From: Acidipropionibacterium acidipropionici
Lineage (GTDB): Bacteria; Actinomycetota; Actinomycetes; Propionibacteriales; Propionibacteriaceae
Length of the DNA: 64,000 nt
Direction of reading: 5' to 3'
Assembly (NCBI RefSeq): GCF_001441165.1
Contig: NZ_CP013126.1
Span: forward strand, 1,517,551 to 1,581,550
The position numbers and the translations under genes were made by a program. Below are positions 62,898-64,000 of the stretch, in pieces. Below the pieces are notes generated by a model. That model was not told the DNA's origin. It saw nothing but the letters and a program-made list of their open reading frames with translations, and searched no databases. Each line of letters begins with the position of its first letter. Position 1 is the first letter of the stretch.

Positions 62898-64000
62898 TCA
62901 GGGGAGCACCGGCCGATGGTGGCGCACCACCAGGTCCCGGTCTGCCGGCAGGCCCGCAAGCTCAGCTCCCAAGGGCTCGATCACCAGCCGCTGCACCGGC
63001 TGTCGGGCCACCTCGGCCAGTTCGATGCGCACCTGCAGATCCGACCTCGCGCAGGGCAGCCGCCACACCAGTTGAGCCGCCGAGACGCACCACAGCGCAC
63101 GGTCGGCCAGAGGTGCGACGTCGTGGGACAGCCCTCCGGCGCGGGCCACCGCCGCTTCGAACTGGTTCCGGCGGATCTCGGCGGGCATGTCGGCGAAGAC
63201 GCTGCCCGCCAGCAGGTCTGAGACCTTCCGGTGGTCCGCACCGCCCCTCAGCATCGAGTCGATCCGGCGCGCCGCCTCAAAGGTCTGGGGCCACAGCCGG
63301 ATATGCCTGGCCGGGACGTCGCGGGCCCGCAGCACGGCGTCCAACAGGTCCGCCGCGCGGTCAGACACCGGCTGTCCCTCGGAGGTGGCGTAGGCCACCA
63401 CCCCGATCCCCGAGTCCAGCTGCCAGCGCATATTCGCCGAGAGCCCGGGCAACCCGCCCGAGTGCTGGGCGATCGGCCCGAACCGGGAGTCGTGCTCGAC
63501 GAACAGGCCCAGGCCGTAGCCGGCGGCGTCATCCCTGGGTGAGGTCCAGCGCCCGGCGATCGAGGGGATGGGGGTGTGGATGCGCTGCATCCTCGCCCTC
63601 GAGGCCCCGCTGAGCAGGCTCAGGCGGGGACGGGCGACGTCGCCCCCGCCGTGAGCATCGGCCTGGAACGGCGCCGACAGCCATGCCGACCACTGGGCGA
63701 TATCGTCGACCGTGCTGAACAGGGCCCCCACCGGGGCTGTAGCACCGGGCTCTGCGAACTCGCGCGCCACCCAGCTGATTCCTCTATCGAAGGTGCTGAA
63801 TCCCCTTGCCAGAGGGGCGCTCTGTGGGTCGTCGCCGGCACGGTAACGGGTGGAGTCCAGGCCGAGCGGTTCGAGGATCTCGTGGTTCAGGAATGTCTCG
63901 TAGCGCTCCCCGGAGACGATTTCCAGGATCATCGAGGCCACGGTGAATGCGACGTTCGAGTACTGGTAGGCCTGCCCCGGCGGCTCGGTGAAGTGGAACC
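62898..64000 (-). CDS. beta-lactamase-fold serine hydrolase, class C-like (5' end outside window)
   Basis: Partial, no start. The visible part begins after the Ser-x-x-Lys region; the Tyr-x-Asn motif is in QAYQYSNVAFTVASM at 63930-63970, and HSGGLPG stands in for Lys-Thr-Gly. EILEPLGLDST and VGALFSTVDDIAQW are typical of class C beta-lactamases and D-aminopeptidase/esterase relatives. A C-terminal 150-residue domain (SMLRGGADHRKVSD to the end) follows. Likely a peptidase or esterase, not an antibiotic-resistance enzyme; no way to tell from this fragment. Confidence 0.8.
   Translation of the reverse strand, partial: FHFTEPPGQAYQYSNVAFTVASMILEIVSGERYETFLNHEILEPLGLDSTRYRAGDDPQSAPLARGFSTFDRGISWVAREFAEPGATAPVGALFSTVDDIAQWSAWLSAPFQADAHGGGDVARPRLSLLSGASRARMQRIHTPIPSIAGRWTSPRDDAAGYGLGLFVEHDSRFGPIAQHSGGLPGLSANMRWQLDSGIGVVAYATSEGQPVSDRAADLLDAVLRARDVPARHIRLWPQTFEAARRIDSMLRGGADHRKVSDLLAGSVFADMPAEIRRNQFEAAVARAGGLSHDVAPLADRALWCVSAAQLVWRLPCARSDLQVRIELAEVARQPVQRLVIEPLGAELAGLPADRDLVVRHHRPVLP

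Overview
The window is about 70% GC, densely packed, and has the gene order and signals of a high-GC Gram-positive bacterium. A WhiB-type regulator, a LytR-CpsA-Psr protein with a long disordered head, a WXG100-like protein, GTG starts and many start codons sitting 6-7 bases below a TAnnnT box all point to Actinobacteria. A Propionibacteriaceae member (Acidipropionibacterium/Propionibacterium type) is my best inference, but no rRNA or marker gene is present to prove it.

Layout. 1-4719: a partial GH38 alpha-mannosidase, then a translationally coupled heme pair (hemY-type oxidase, frameshifted here, and a His-rich radical SAM/SPASM protein). 4800-8786: an operon for a branched-chain or pyruvate-type 2-oxoacid dehydrogenase (E1 alpha, E1 beta, E2) behind a duplicated operator-like site. 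9026-18237: conserved housekeeping genes (DUF4282 protein, alr, EcsC-like, aat, a WXG100-like pair, pheA, serS, DUF4921 HIT/GalT-like). 18245-27123: a co-directional beta-glucoside/mannoside locus (GH1, GH5-like mannanase, two ABC permeases, Tat-lipoprotein binding protein, LacI regulator) and a Cof-type HAD phosphatase. 27289-34480: WhiB-like regulator, CPA1 antiporter, MFS transporter, argG, quinone oxidoreductase. 34776-40186: tRNA-Ser(UGA), a small membrane protein, then a galactose locus (Na+/sugar symporter, galK, LacI regulator). 40268-53340: LCP protein, tRNA-Ser(GCU), tRNA-Arg(ACG), hydrolases, a GH13 enzyme, MFS exporter, YbaK-type deacylase. 53457-58473: hotdog dehydratase, upp, TadA-associated acidic protein, tadA, polysaccharide flippase, tRNA-Ser(CGA). 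58679-64000: oxidoreductase, a decayed tandem duplication around a yddG-like exporter, a membrane-anchored HNH nuclease and a partial class C beta-lactamase-like protein.

How genes work together. Glycan uptake and hydrolysis (GH1/GH5/ABC, GH38, GH13, galactose symporter and galK) are the main metabolic theme. Translation is the second: SerRS with three tRNA-Ser genes, TadA with its likely substrate tRNA-Arg(ACG), Aat and a prolyl-tRNA editing-type deacylase.

Three window-wide patterns go beyond gene annotation. (1) Five genes are broken by single-base length changes at short G/C runs (hemY, GH5, binding protein, galactose LacI, 44474 membrane protein), which looks like assembly error unless proven otherwise. 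(2) At least twelve genes have a TAnnnT box 6-7 bases before the start codon and no Shine-Dalgarno, implying leaderless transcripts. (3) Two families of intergenic hairpins recur: long near-perfect palindromes, and G-run/NCGA-loop/C-run hairpins placed just behind stop codons.
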